From Beverwykella pulmonaria (lineage: Eukaryota; Ascomycota; Dothideomycetes; Pleosporales; Melanommataceae), in assembly GCA_001599595.1 (NCBI GenBank), contig BCHH01000021.1:285382-349381 (forward strand): a stretch of 64,000 bases of DNA, given 5' to 3'. A program made the translations under genes and the position numbers. Position 1 is the first letter of the stretch; every line of letters starts with the position of its first letter. A model generated the notes under the pieces. It had not been told where the DNA came from and searched no databases. It saw only the letters and a program-made list of their open reading frames with translations. Positions 23,759-32,040 of the stretch are shown one piece after another.

Positions 23759-24274
23759 TGTAAGGGGCCAGGTGCTCGAGGAGCCAATGTAGTGCCAAAA
23801 GAATACTTATGAATTCGATGTAGAGTCTCGGAGGTTTGGAACCTCAGCTATATACATGGAATGTGCTTAGTCACCCCGATCAGATGTTCCGAGGTCTGTG
23901 GCCTCCCGAGGTCTGTGGCCTCCCGAGGTATGTGGCCACCCAAGGTCTGTTGCCTCCCGAGGTATGTGGCCACCCAAGGTCTGTTGCCTCCCGAGGTATG
24001 TGGCCACCCAAGGTCTGTTGCCTCCCGAGGTATGTGGCCACCCAAGGTCTGTTGCCTCCCGAGGTATGTGGCCACCCAAGGTCTGTTGCCTCCCGAGGTA
24101 TGTGGCCACCCAAGGTCTGTGGCCTCCCGAGGTATGTGGCCACCCAAGGTCTGTGGCCTCTTTCATCTCGGAGGTTGGGAACCTTAGCCATATACGTGAA
24201 ATGTGCTTAGTCACCCCGACCTGAGGTTCCGAGGTTCACCAACCGAGTATTCCTGAGGTCTGTAGCCTCTTACA
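23759..24274 (-). repeat. gypsy A 3' LTR (left), 516 bp, expanded 17-mer array
   Basis: TGTAAGGGG...CTCTTACA. It is 153 bp longer than its partner, fully explained by nine extra 17-bp units. A ~68-bp sequence occurs on both sides of the array (from 23827 and from 24167) as a diverged direct duplication. Confidence 0.95.
23889..24160. repeat. 17-bp minisatellite in the gypsy A LTR, 16 units
   Basis: Units follow the pattern CCGAGGTCTGTGGCCTC with two main variants (CCGAGGTATGTGGCCAC and CCAAGGTCTGTTGCCTC) that alternate to make a 34-bp higher-order period. The array is exactly 272 bp. Each unit has GAGG/CCTC-type inverted ends. Confidence 0.97.
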
Positions 24275-24774
24275 TACCCTCCTGCTCTCCCGAAGCGGGG
24301 TCAACAGGCTTAAACTGGGGGCTCGGGTGCCAATGTTCGCAACAAGGGTCGTAGTATCGCCCGCTCCGCGCGCATTCCGAGGTATCCCCAAGCAGCGGCC
24401 GAAAAACCTCATCGAATCCTTAAATATCTACGCTCGCTTGTACTTTCGAGGCTCAGCGTTGTGCCGCAGCTCTATCCCAAGGTTCTATCGCTCAGCATTG
24501 TGACTCAGAGTTTCCGGCCGGGTTTGGCGCTGCTTTCACTTTGTCGTTGTTTGTTTACCTGGAAACCTGCGCTCCTGCTTTCACCTGAGGCTCCGAGCTT
24601 CGGATGCTGTGATTGGTTGCTCCCGCGCTAGAAGGTTCTAACGCGAATAACAGTCCCTTGTTGTTGAGCTCCCTTTCCTTGCTCTCTTTCCATGCCAACC
24701 CTTCCCCTTCAGAGCTTCGAGCACCTCAACTCTTTCTTTCGGACATTCTTTCTTGCTCGTACACCTCAGTCACT

Positions 24775-25862
24775 ATGACCAGCAAGCGCGAGGCCTCTTC
24801 AGAGCTCCAGCCTGGCACACCCAAGCTGCAGCGCGTTGATTATTTCGAGGGCTTGCTTCAAGGCTCACCCCAAAGGATCGGCCGCAAAGTCAAGGCCAAG
24901 TTTGCTCCTGCCGTTGATGAAGACGAGCTTGAGTCTGCTCGCTTGGTGGGTACTTGAATTGTTCTATAGCTTTCCTTGGCTGATTCGTGTAGACGCTTGA
25001 GGATTGGGGTCTTAATTCTGATTCTCTCACTAAGCTTGAGGAGCACGAGCAGGTTCAAATCGCCAACGGTATCTTGAGGAACTGCCGCCACTGTATGGAT
25101 TCGCCCCGCGAGTGCAAGTACCGCGCTTCTCGTTCCGTCAAGCAGTCTGTTCCGCCTGACTTCAAGTATTGCCCTTGCGCCAACTGTCAGAGCAGCAGCA
25201 GGCAGGATGAGTGTTCCGGTCCCGTAAGTCTAGTTTCGTTCCTTAGCTTCTTGGTGTGGCTCCTAATCTCGTCACAGCTTCACTTCTTCATTCCATCGGA
25301 TGACGCCGCTCTCCGCCTCGAGTACGCCAATCTCTGCGTGGGCCAGTACCGCATGTATACCAACACCGCCGGTCCGCTGCAGAAGGCTAGCTACCCCCTC
25401 GAGGTTTACAAGCTGCTGGAGAGGATTGACTTCACGGTTAAGGATGATGACGCCCAGAAGACTGGCGGCCAGAAGTTCAGCGTTCCCAACCTTCCTGAGC
25501 TTGGTCGCGTCGTCCAGGCAGCCTTCGCGCCTTCTCTTGGTAGCATTGTAGCTGAGCTTGAACAGCTTCGTGCTCCCCTCCCTGTAAGTTCTCGGCTATC
25601 CTCCTTTTGCTTTGGATTTTCTCAAACTAACATCGTACGGGCGCTCGTGTCTGAGGTTCAGTCGCTGCGCGCTGAAGTTCGCGGTCTCCCCGAGTCGTTT
25701 GCCGACGCTCTCGCTGATGCCATGCGCGCCCGCTTCGTCACTCGTGAGGAGCATGGTTCTGTGGGTAGGTTGTGATTCTTCGCCTTGTCCAGAGCTTTCG
25801 CTGATAATCTTGTAGGTGGTGAGCGTGGTGAGGTTAGTGATATTGACGGTTCTCATGGTTAG
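24775..25862 (+). CDS. antisense accessory gene of gypsy A: Cys-rich, Zn2Cys6-like protein
   Basis: Opposite to gag-pol, between the pol stop and the 3' LTR. Five exons (24775-24945, 24993-25223, 25278-25583, 25662-25764, 25816-25862) with introns of 47, 54, 78 and 51 nt, all GT-AG, give about 285 residues; exon 4 could also start at 25656. The ATG context is CACT-ATG-A after a pyrimidine-rich leader; an inverted CCAAT box (gattgg) lies at 24611. Residues ~88-133 hold C-x2-C-x6-C, then C-x2-C-x8-C (CRHCMDSPREC ... CANCQSSSRQDEC): Zn2Cys6 spacing but with a 20-residue linker. A phase-0 intron follows almost directly. The rest is helical, with a leucine-rich stretch (IVAELEQLRAPLP) and an arginine-rich C-terminus. 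I do not recognise the family. An in-frame upstream codon extension to 24613 is possible but less likely. Confidence 0.8.
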
Positions 25863-26001
25863 TGGGTTCTAGGCTGCTGCGCTCAATGTATTGGCGTTTT
25901 CTTCCCCCGTGCGTTCCGTGTGGCTGCTCAGCGGCCTCCCTGTTTCGGCGGGTTTCTTTGACAGCCGCTGTTCATGCCAATCTGGAACCCCCTTCTTGAT
26001 T

Positions 26002-29000
26002 CTAGTAGAAGGAGATTTGGGGTATATAGCGGTGGAAGTTTGGTGGTAATCTTCCTTGCTCATTCCGATGAGACCGGGTGAACTCTTCCCACCTGTCCAG
26101 CGCTGCTGCTTGATTGAAGTTTTCTCGTGGTTCCCACGTTCGTTCGGCGTAATTCTCCCATTGCACAAGGTATTCAACCCTCTTGCCGTTGCGTGACCAG
26201 CGTTCTTTGCAGATATCCACTACACTGTACTCCTCCTCGCCCTCTTCGGTGATTATTGCGGGAGGTTGGGAGTCGTCGGTTATCTGGCTGGGGAGTGGAT
26301 TGTTAGGAGACAGTTTGAGCCGGTCCACGTGGAACCTTGGGTGCATGCCGGGCGGCACGTTTAGCTCCACAACGTGGGAGTTCGCCACCTCTTTGACTGT
26401 AAACTTCCCATTTTTCCAGTCGAGCTTCTTGCTGGGCCTCGAATTCCTCAAGTGGTCACCGTATTTGAGCCAAACTTTATCACCTTCCCTTAGGATAGGA
26501 GCGTCCTTCCTCCGCTTATTCGCCTGGCGTTCCTGTTCCTGTTGGGCTAGGGCTAGTTTGGCCTGTGCGAACTCAAAAACCTCGCGGAATTTATTCACCA
26601 TGGCCTCTGCAGCCTTTGCCTGGTTCAAGGCGCCCCGCGCTGCGCGTACCTCTTCAGTGGGCAGTGACTGTATGGGTTCCACATTCCAGCCATGAGACAA
26701 GAAAAACGGGCTGACACCCGTGGAGGTGGCGTCCCGCCCCTTGATAGCGATTTGGGCCAAGGGCAACCACCTCATCCAATCATCTTGCTGCCAATTGCAG
26801 TATGCCCTAAGGTATTCCTCTAGGACTGAGTTCATTCGCTCCGTTTGGCCGTCTGTCTCAGGGTGTTTGGCCGTAGATAGCTTCCGATCGATGCTCGTGA
26901 GCTCGCAAAGGCGGGTCCAGAACTCGCTCACGAACTGTCCTCCCCGGTCTGAGGTTATTGAGTCTGGGAGGAAATGGTCTGCAACCCAGTGTCGCACGAA
27001 GGCTTTGACTACTGTTTCCACTTCAAGGTTTGGCAGTCCCACAAATTTCACGTCCTTGCTAAGTCGGTCTACAATTACCATAATATTGGTGCATCCCTCA
27101 CTCTCTGGTAGCTTGGTGATGAAGTCCATGGTGATATCTTTCCATGCTCGCTCAGGCAACGGCAGAGGTTTTAACAGTCCTCTCTTCGCCTCCCTCCAGG
27201 GTTTTGTGCGACCGCACACGTCGCAGTTCTTGATGTATTGGCGCACGTAGTTTGACATCCCTGGGAAGAAGTAGTCTCTGGCGAGGATCTTGTACGTGTT
27301 TTCCCTGCCTGAATGGCCAGAGGCTGGGGAGCTGTGGGCTACGGCTACTAGGCTCGTTCTTAAGGGTTCGGAGTTCGGGACCCATCTTCTGTCCCGGTAA
27401 CAAAGTTTCCCTTGGGGGTCAATAGAGCATTCCCCTATGCTGGCGGTCAATTTCCAACGAGGTTCGAACCTCCGGGCTTGGTTCATCACGGCTTCTTTGA
27501 TAGACTGGTACTGTTCATCACGTTTTGAGGTTTCTGCCTCATGCCACATGGTGGCGAAGTCCGGTTCCTTCGGTCTCAACATGGGGGGACCGGGAGTTAG
27601 GTCGGCTGTACTGCCTGCCAGCGTGCTATTGGTTCCTGGTCCTCGGTCTAGAGGGGCGGCATTCTGGCTCCCAAGGTTGGCAGTCTGGGGACCTGAACTG
27701 TCGGTAGCCTCACGCGAGCGGCCCGGGGAATCGCCAGAGGGGGTGGGGCTGCGCTCCTCTGCCTCAGCGCGGCGCCCGTTCCTTTCGCGTACTGCGGGGG
27801 TTGCCTCCTCTCCTTCAAGGTTCTCTTTGTCGGTTCCGCCAGCTCGTCTATCCCTAGGTGGCGGGGTCCCCAGTGGTGTTGGGGGGGTAGGCGCGCCTTG
27901 GTGAGCTTCGCGTGTTGATCGCCGAGTCCGTACGGGGTAGGCGTGTAAAGGTGAGTCTGTTCCTTGACCTGGCTCCTGGGGGGGGTCCCCCTCCGTGGGT
28001 CCTTCGTTAGTGGCTGTAGGTTTCTGGGGGGAAAAGACTTTGGTGCCATCTTCCCTAGTTTGTTTCTTGAGCAGACTAAAGTCGCGGGACTTCAGCCTGG
28101 CGTCGTCTGCGTCTTTGGGCAAGTCTTGTTCTCGTCGCGAAAGGGCATCAGCCCGAGAGTTGACTGTGCCTGGTCGGTATACAAAGGTCATGTTGATCTT
28201 ACTTAAGATGTCAGCCCACCTCACATGCCTCTCGTCTAACTTCCGGCGTTGGGCGAAGTATGTGAGGTTCTTGTGGTCAGTGTATACCGTGAGGTGGTCC
28301 ACGGCGCGACACATGTAGTCCCATTCCTCGACACACTTAATCACGGCCAACATTTCCTTGTCGTGGATAGCGTAGTTGCACTCGGCGGGGGAGTTCTTGG
28401 CTGAGAAGTAGGCTACCGGCCTTAGCACCCCTTGTTCGTCATACTGGGAGAAGCATCCCCCCGTGGACCATCCTGAAGCGTCCGCCTCAAGGACAGATTC
28501 CCGCTCCGGGTCGAAGTGGGCCAGGACTGGCTCAGTACAGAACACATTTTTGAGGAACTCAAAGGCGCTTTGTTGTTCTTGGCCCCAATGAAACTCCACA
28601 CCTTTCCCCGTGAGCTTAGTAAGTGGAGCTGCAATTCCAGAGAAGTCCTTGATAAACCTTCTGTAGAAGTTGGCGAAGCCAATAAAGCTCCGGACGCCTT
28701 TGACAGATGTTGGTACCTGCCACTCCCTTATGGCTTGGACCTTCTCTGGGTCCATACTGACGCCCTTGTCCACTTCGACTATAAATCCCAAGTACTTAGT
28801 CTTCTTTACACAGAACTCGGACTTCTTGATGTCAAGGTGTAAGCCAGCCGCTCCCAGCTTTTGGATCACAATCCTGACCTTCTCCTCGTGATCCTTCCGG
28901 CTCCCGCTCGAGAAGATGAGGACGTCGTCTATGTAGGCTGAGCAGAAGTCGTCTAGATGCTCGCGCAGGGTCCAATTTATGTACCTCTGGAAGGTACTGG

Positions 29001-30297
29001 GCGCGTTCGCAAGGCCAAAAGGCACCACAAGCCACTCGTAGAGCCCGAATCTGGTTCGGAACGCCGTTTTCCACTCTTCACCCTCAGCGATTCTCAGCCT
29101 GTGAAACGCTTGAATCACGTCAAGCTTGGTGAACCATTTCGCTTTGGCCAGTAGTTGCAGAGTCTCACCAATCAAAGGCAGTGGGTATCGGTCCTTCTTG
29201 GAGAGGGCGTTAAGGGCGCGATAGTCCACGCAGAATCGAAGCCCTCCGCCAGGTTTCTTTGCGAACAGAACTGGTGCCGCGGCGCTCGACTTGCTCACGC
29301 GTATGAACCCCTTGTCAAGGTATTCTGTGAGTTCTTTCCTGAGGACCAAAAGCTCTTCTCTTGACATGTTGTACAGGGGGCCGTAGGGGATCTCAGGTGT
29401 TGTGCCGTCTTTTTCAATCAATGGGATTGAATGGTCTACTCCGGCTCCGCGAAAAGGCGGCAACCGGTCTGCTTGCTCGCGGCTGAAGGTCTCCCAAAGG
29501 TCCTTAAAGGCCTCAGGCAATATTTCCCGAGGGTCCACTTTGGGTTTCGGGCTGAGGGCCTTCTGGATATCCCTTAGCGAGGCGGAAAAAACCTTTATCC
29601 CATTCTTCAATCTTCGGTTCCGTCGGTCAATTGATAAGAAAGCAGACGCTTGGACCCCTCTTGGCTTGGGGAGAGGTTTCCTTCCCTCCCGATCTCGGAT
29701 CCTTACTCGCGAACTCCCAATCCAGATGGACTTCTTCGCTGGTGCGAGCGTCACCTGGTTTTTCTTCATCCATGGGAGTCCTAGGATGAGATCGTAAGCT
29801 TCGTCGTCAGGAGCGACGTACGCCATCATGGTTTCGACGTGCCCTTCAATATCAACCTCAAATTCTGCTATTTCGTGGACCGACATACGAACGCCACCTA
29901 TCCCTATCACCTCACGGGCGTTCGCCAGCTTTTTGCGCTGCAGATGGGTTTTCTCTGAGAATCTTTCAGACACAAACCCGAAGGTCAGACACCCTGTATC
30001 AAGCATAGTGGATGCAAACTCAATATCATTAACAAGCGAGTGTACAGTTACTGGTGTTGAATCTGGCCATAACCTTCGGAAGTTGTTGAAACTCGTTCTC
30101 GAACCCTTCTCTACTTCCCTCCCCCAACGGCGACTATCGCTGGGAGATCCTAGTTTTCCGATTCCTCGGAAACCTCGTCGTCGTCGTTCTCTTCTTCTGC
30201 ATCTGCCGAGGTTCCCGGCCTTGCTGCGCGCACCTGTGCTGGTCTCTCGGCCGGGAGGAGCTCGCAACGGTTCGCTCGGTGGCCCGTTTTTCCACAA
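26002..30297 (-). CDS. gypsy A pol polyprotein (protease, RT, RNase H, integrase, chromodomain)
   Basis: Open for 1431 codons with no stop. Order: aspartic protease (DTG at ~100-102), reverse transcriptase (AYIDDVLIFS, catalytic DD at ~456-457), RNase H (LEADASGWSTGG near 600; AIHDKEMLAVIKCVEEW), integrase zinc region ending CDVCGRTKP near 1022, catalytic core (TMDFITKLPESEG, SDRGGQFVSEF, and the Glu in ETDGQTERMNSVLEEY), and a chromodomain at ~1353-1408 (EYLVQWENYAERTWEPRENF). It is therefore a chromovirus; the chromodomain would direct insertion to particular chromatin. The first ~50 codons overlap gag in another frame, so the true product is probably a gag-pol fusion made by -1 frameshifting rather than initiation at 30297. 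Confidence 0.95.
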   Translation of the reverse strand: MWKNGPPSEPLRAPPGRETSTGARSKAGNLGRCRRRERRRRGFRGIGKLGSPSDSRRWGREVEKGSRTSFNNFRRLWPDSTPVTVHSLVNDIEFASTMLDTGCLTFGFVSERFSEKTHLQRKKLANAREVIGIGGVRMSVHEIAEFEVDIEGHVETMMAYVAPDDEAYDLILGLPWMKKNQVTLAPAKKSIWIGSSRVRIRDREGRKPLPKPRGVQASAFLSIDRRNRRLKNGIKVFSASLRDIQKALSPKPKVDPREILPEAFKDLWETFSREQADRLPPFRGAGVDHSIPLIEKDGTTPEIPYGPLYNMSREELLVLRKELTEYLDKGFIRVSKSSAAAPVLFAKKPGGGLRFCVDYRALNALSKKDRYPLPLIGETLQLLAKAKWFTKLDVIQAFHRLRIAEGEEWKTAFRTRFGLYEWLVVPFGLANAPSTFQRYINWTLREHLDDFCSAYIDDVLIFSSGSRKDHEEKVRIVIQKLGAAGLHLDIKKSEFCVKKTKYLGFIVEVDKGVSMDPEKVQAIREWQVPTSVKGVRSFIGFANFYRRFIKDFSGIAAPLTKLTGKGVEFHWGQEQQSAFEFLKNVFCTEPVLAHFDPERESVLEADASGWSTGGCFSQYDEQGVLRPVAYFSAKNSPAECNYAIHDKEMLAVIKCVEEWDYMCRAVDHLTVYTDHKNLTYFAQRRKLDERHVRWADILSKINMTFVYRPGTVNSRADALSRREQDLPKDADDARLKSRDFSLLKKQTREDGTKVFSPQKPTATNEGPTEGDPPQEPGQGTDSPLHAYPVRTRRSTREAHQGAPTPPTPLGTPPPRDRRAGGTDKENLEGEEATPAVRERNGRRAEAEERSPTPSGDSPGRSREATDSSGPQTANLGSQNAAPLDRGPGTNSTLAGSTADLTPGPPMLRPKEPDFATMWHEAETSKRDEQYQSIKEAVMNQARRFEPRWKLTASIGECSIDPQGKLCYRDRRWVPNSEPLRTSLVAVAHSSPASGHSGRENTYKILARDYFFPGMSNYVRQYIKNCDVCGRTKPWREAKRGLLKPLPLPERAWKDITMDFITKLPESEGCTNIMVIVDRLSKDVKFVGLPNLEVETVVKAFVRHWVADHFLPDSITSDRGGQFVSEFWTRLCELTSIDRKLSTAKHPETDGQTERMNSVLEEYLRAYCNWQQDDWMRWLPLAQIAIKGRDATSTGVSPFFLSHGWNVEPIQSLPTEEVRAARGALNQAKAAEAMVNKFREVFEFAQAKLALAQQEQERQANKRRKDAPILREGDKVWLKYGDHLRNSRPSKKLDWKNGKFTVKEVANSHVVELNVPPGMHPRFHVDRLKLSPNNPLPSQITDDSQPPAIITEEGEEEYSVVDICKERWSRNGKRVEYLVQWENYAERTWEPRENFNQAAALDRWEEFTRSHRNEQGRLPPNFHRYIPQISFY

Positions 30298-31487
30298 CGA
30301 AAACAGGCTCCCCTGAGCTTGCGGGTCTTAATTTCTTCATTAGATACCCACGCTGCTCGCTTCTTGCCGCTGTTGGGCTTGGAACCTTCTCGTTTCTGCT
30401 GATTGGCAGAAAATCGGCCAGGACTCGCCCGGGTGGATTCCCAATCCATCTCTTCAGGAGGGGCTGTGCTGGCGGCTAGTTGAACTTGCCGAATTTTGCT
30501 GCGGAGGATGTTTTCCTCAATCAAGTTGACCCTGTCCTGGAGGCGTTGGAGGTCCCAACTCCGGTCAACTTCAACTGTGATCATCAACGACCTCAAATCG
30601 TCCCTCAGGGCGCGCTGGTAGACGTTTTTTAGAGTTTCTTGGTTATCCTCGTCAGCCTCCACCGCGCAGTTGTTGAAATCCAAATTGAAATCGCGTAACT
30701 TGCGGTTTCCTTGTCGCATTGTAAAGAGGCGGTTGCGAGCCACCTCCTCAGCCAGGGTGTCGCGGAAATTCCTGTCAAGGTGGTCCCAAAACTCTCTTTC
30801 AGTGCATTTTGGGTGGCGTGCGAGGTAAGAAAGCCCCACCTTTGCTGCTCGATCTAACAGTCGGCTCATGATGTACCCAGTAATGTTTCCAAGGACTTCT
30901 CTGTCCTCAGATATCTTGAACTCCATGACCTTCTGGAAGCGTCGATAGTCTCTCCGGTCTCCTTTAAAGTGTTCAGGGTCCGCGACCCGAGGTCGGCGGT
31001 TGCTGCCTCCCTCTTTGTTTACCATCCGTAACACCATTTGTTCTAGGAAGTCAAGCCGGTCGTTGGTTGGTTTGCTTTCTGCCGTCAAGGTTTGTGCCCC
31101 TGAGGTGTCCTCGCCCCCCACATGGCCCGTGGGTGCCGAGCTCGGGGGCGGCTGGGTCTGCGTCGTTGTTGGGGGTTCAGAGCGTCCCCCGCCCATAGTT
31201 GCGAGGCGTCTGTTAAGATTTTGAGCTTCAGTTTGGAGCGCGTCCTCGTGGTTGATAAGTTTCGTAACTTCGTTCAGGAACTCCGGGAGATCTGCTTCGT
31301 CTAGCCCGAGTCCTCGTAACTCGGAGTTGAACTGTTCAACGATCCTGCCGTCGTCCCATCCACCGTCGTCTCGTAGGCTAATGGCCCGTCTCGCGTATAC
31401 TCCTGCGCGGAGATGTAAATTTTCGGTGGAAGGTCTCTCACCCGGTTCCATACCCGGTTCCATACCCGGTTCCATACCCGGTTCCAT
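30150..31487 (-). CDS. gypsy A gag with zinc knuckle
   Basis: 445 codons. The N-terminus begins with four Met-Glu-Pro-Gly repeats encoded by a perfect 12-bp tandem repeat (31441-31490), so several Met codons could start translation. The capsid-like middle contains ADPEHFKGDRRDYRRF and FWDHLDRNFRDTLAEE, typical of fungal gypsy gag. The zinc knuckle CFRCGKTGHRANRC (C-x2-C-x4-H-x4-C) is near residue 393, and the C-terminus is acidic. It overlaps pol by 148 nt; pol is in the -1 frame relative to gag. A GGAAAAC heptamer (30159-30153) directly precedes the gag TAG. Confidence 0.93.
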   Translation of the reverse strand: MEPGMEPGMEPGMEPGERPSTENLHLRAGVYARRAISLRDDGGWDDGRIVEQFNSELRGLGLDEADLPEFLNEVTKLINHEDALQTEAQNLNRRLATMGGGRSEPPTTTQTQPPPSSAPTGHVGGEDTSGAQTLTAESKPTNDRLDFLEQMVLRMVNKEGGSNRRPRVADPEHFKGDRRDYRRFQKVMEFKISEDREVLGNITGYIMSRLLDRAAKVGLSYLARHPKCTEREFWDHLDRNFRDTLAEEVARNRLFTMRQGNRKLRDFNLDFNNCAVEADEDNQETLKNVYQRALRDDLRSLMITVEVDRSWDLQRLQDRVNLIEENILRSKIRQVQLAASTAPPEEMDWESTRASPGRFSANQQKREGSKPNSGKKRAAWVSNEEIKTRKLRGACFRCGKTGHRANRCELLPAERPAQVRAARPGTSADAEEENDDDEVSEESEN

Positions 31488-31672
31488 ACCCGGTGTTTTG
31501 TGGTGGTCAAGAGTCCGTCGGGTTTCTCTTGATGCTCGCTGTGGGGAAACTCTCTCCCTCCACAGGTCGTGGCCCTCGTTCGTGAGTTGCTTAGCAACCT
31601 CGGTGTCCTTGAGTTAGGAGTCTCACTGCCCCGCGGCAGATTGAGCTCAGAAAGTTGGGTGATCGAATTCAA

Positions 31673-32035
31673 TGTAAGGGGCCAGGTGCTCGAGGAGCCA
31701 ATGTAGTGCNAAAAGAATACTTATNAATTCGATGCAGAGTCTCGGAGGTTTGGAACCTCAGCTATATACATGGAATGTGCTTAGTCACCCCGATCAGATG
31801 TTCCGAGGTCTGTGGCCTCCCGAGGTATGTGGCCACCCAAGGTCTGTGGCCTCCCGAGGTCTGTGGCCTCCCGAGGTCTGTGGCCTCCCGAGGTATGTGG
31901 CCACCCAAGGTCTGTGGCCTCTTTCATCTCGGAGGTTGGGAACCTTAGCCATATACGTGAAATGTGCTTAGTCACCCCGACCTGAGGTTCCGAGGTTCAC
32001 CAACCGAGTATTCCTGAGGTCTGTAGCCTCTTACA
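31673..32035 (-). repeat. gypsy A 5' LTR (right), 363 bp
   Basis: Same ends as the left LTR, but with seven 17-bp units (31803-31921) instead of sixteen. Two positions are N (about 31710 and 31725), probably consensus conflicts between repeat copies. Confidence 0.95.
31803..31921. repeat. 17-bp minisatellite in the right gypsy A LTR, 7 units
   Basis: Exactly 119 bp. The units are the same variants as in the left array, except that the CTGTTGCCTC variant is absent. Confidence 0.97.
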
Positions 32036-32040
32036 ATTAG

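Larger units (their letters stand above)
23759..32035 (-). mobile_element. gypsy A: young chromovirus with open gag, pol and an antisense gene
   Basis: Flanked by attag target duplications (23754-23758, 32036-32040) inside the copia element. LTRs at 23759-24274 and 31673-32035 are identical by eye apart from one base, two N positions and the copy number of a 17-bp repeat. Gag and pol are open on the minus strand, and a separate spliced gene lies on the plus strand between pol and the 3' LTR. A purine-rich tract (minus strand, next to 24275) fits a polypurine primer. No repeat-induced damage is visible, so this is the youngest insertion and possibly still active. Confidence 0.95.

Noticed and set aside
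23889..24160. Regular repeat array that could be taken for CRISPR
   Set aside because: Units are contiguous 17-mers without unique spacers, lie inside an LTR of a eukaryotic element and recur in the partner LTR.
23836..24224. Several overlapping open frames on both strands across the LTR array
   Set aside because: A 17-bp repeat free of stops opens frames on both strands; no start context or other family support.
26183..26695. Plus-strand open frames opposite the gypsy A pol (also 26720-27250, 27437-27904, 29828-30316)
   Set aside because: Shadows of a long GC-rich coding sequence; no domains, no introns, unlike the antisense gene at 24775.
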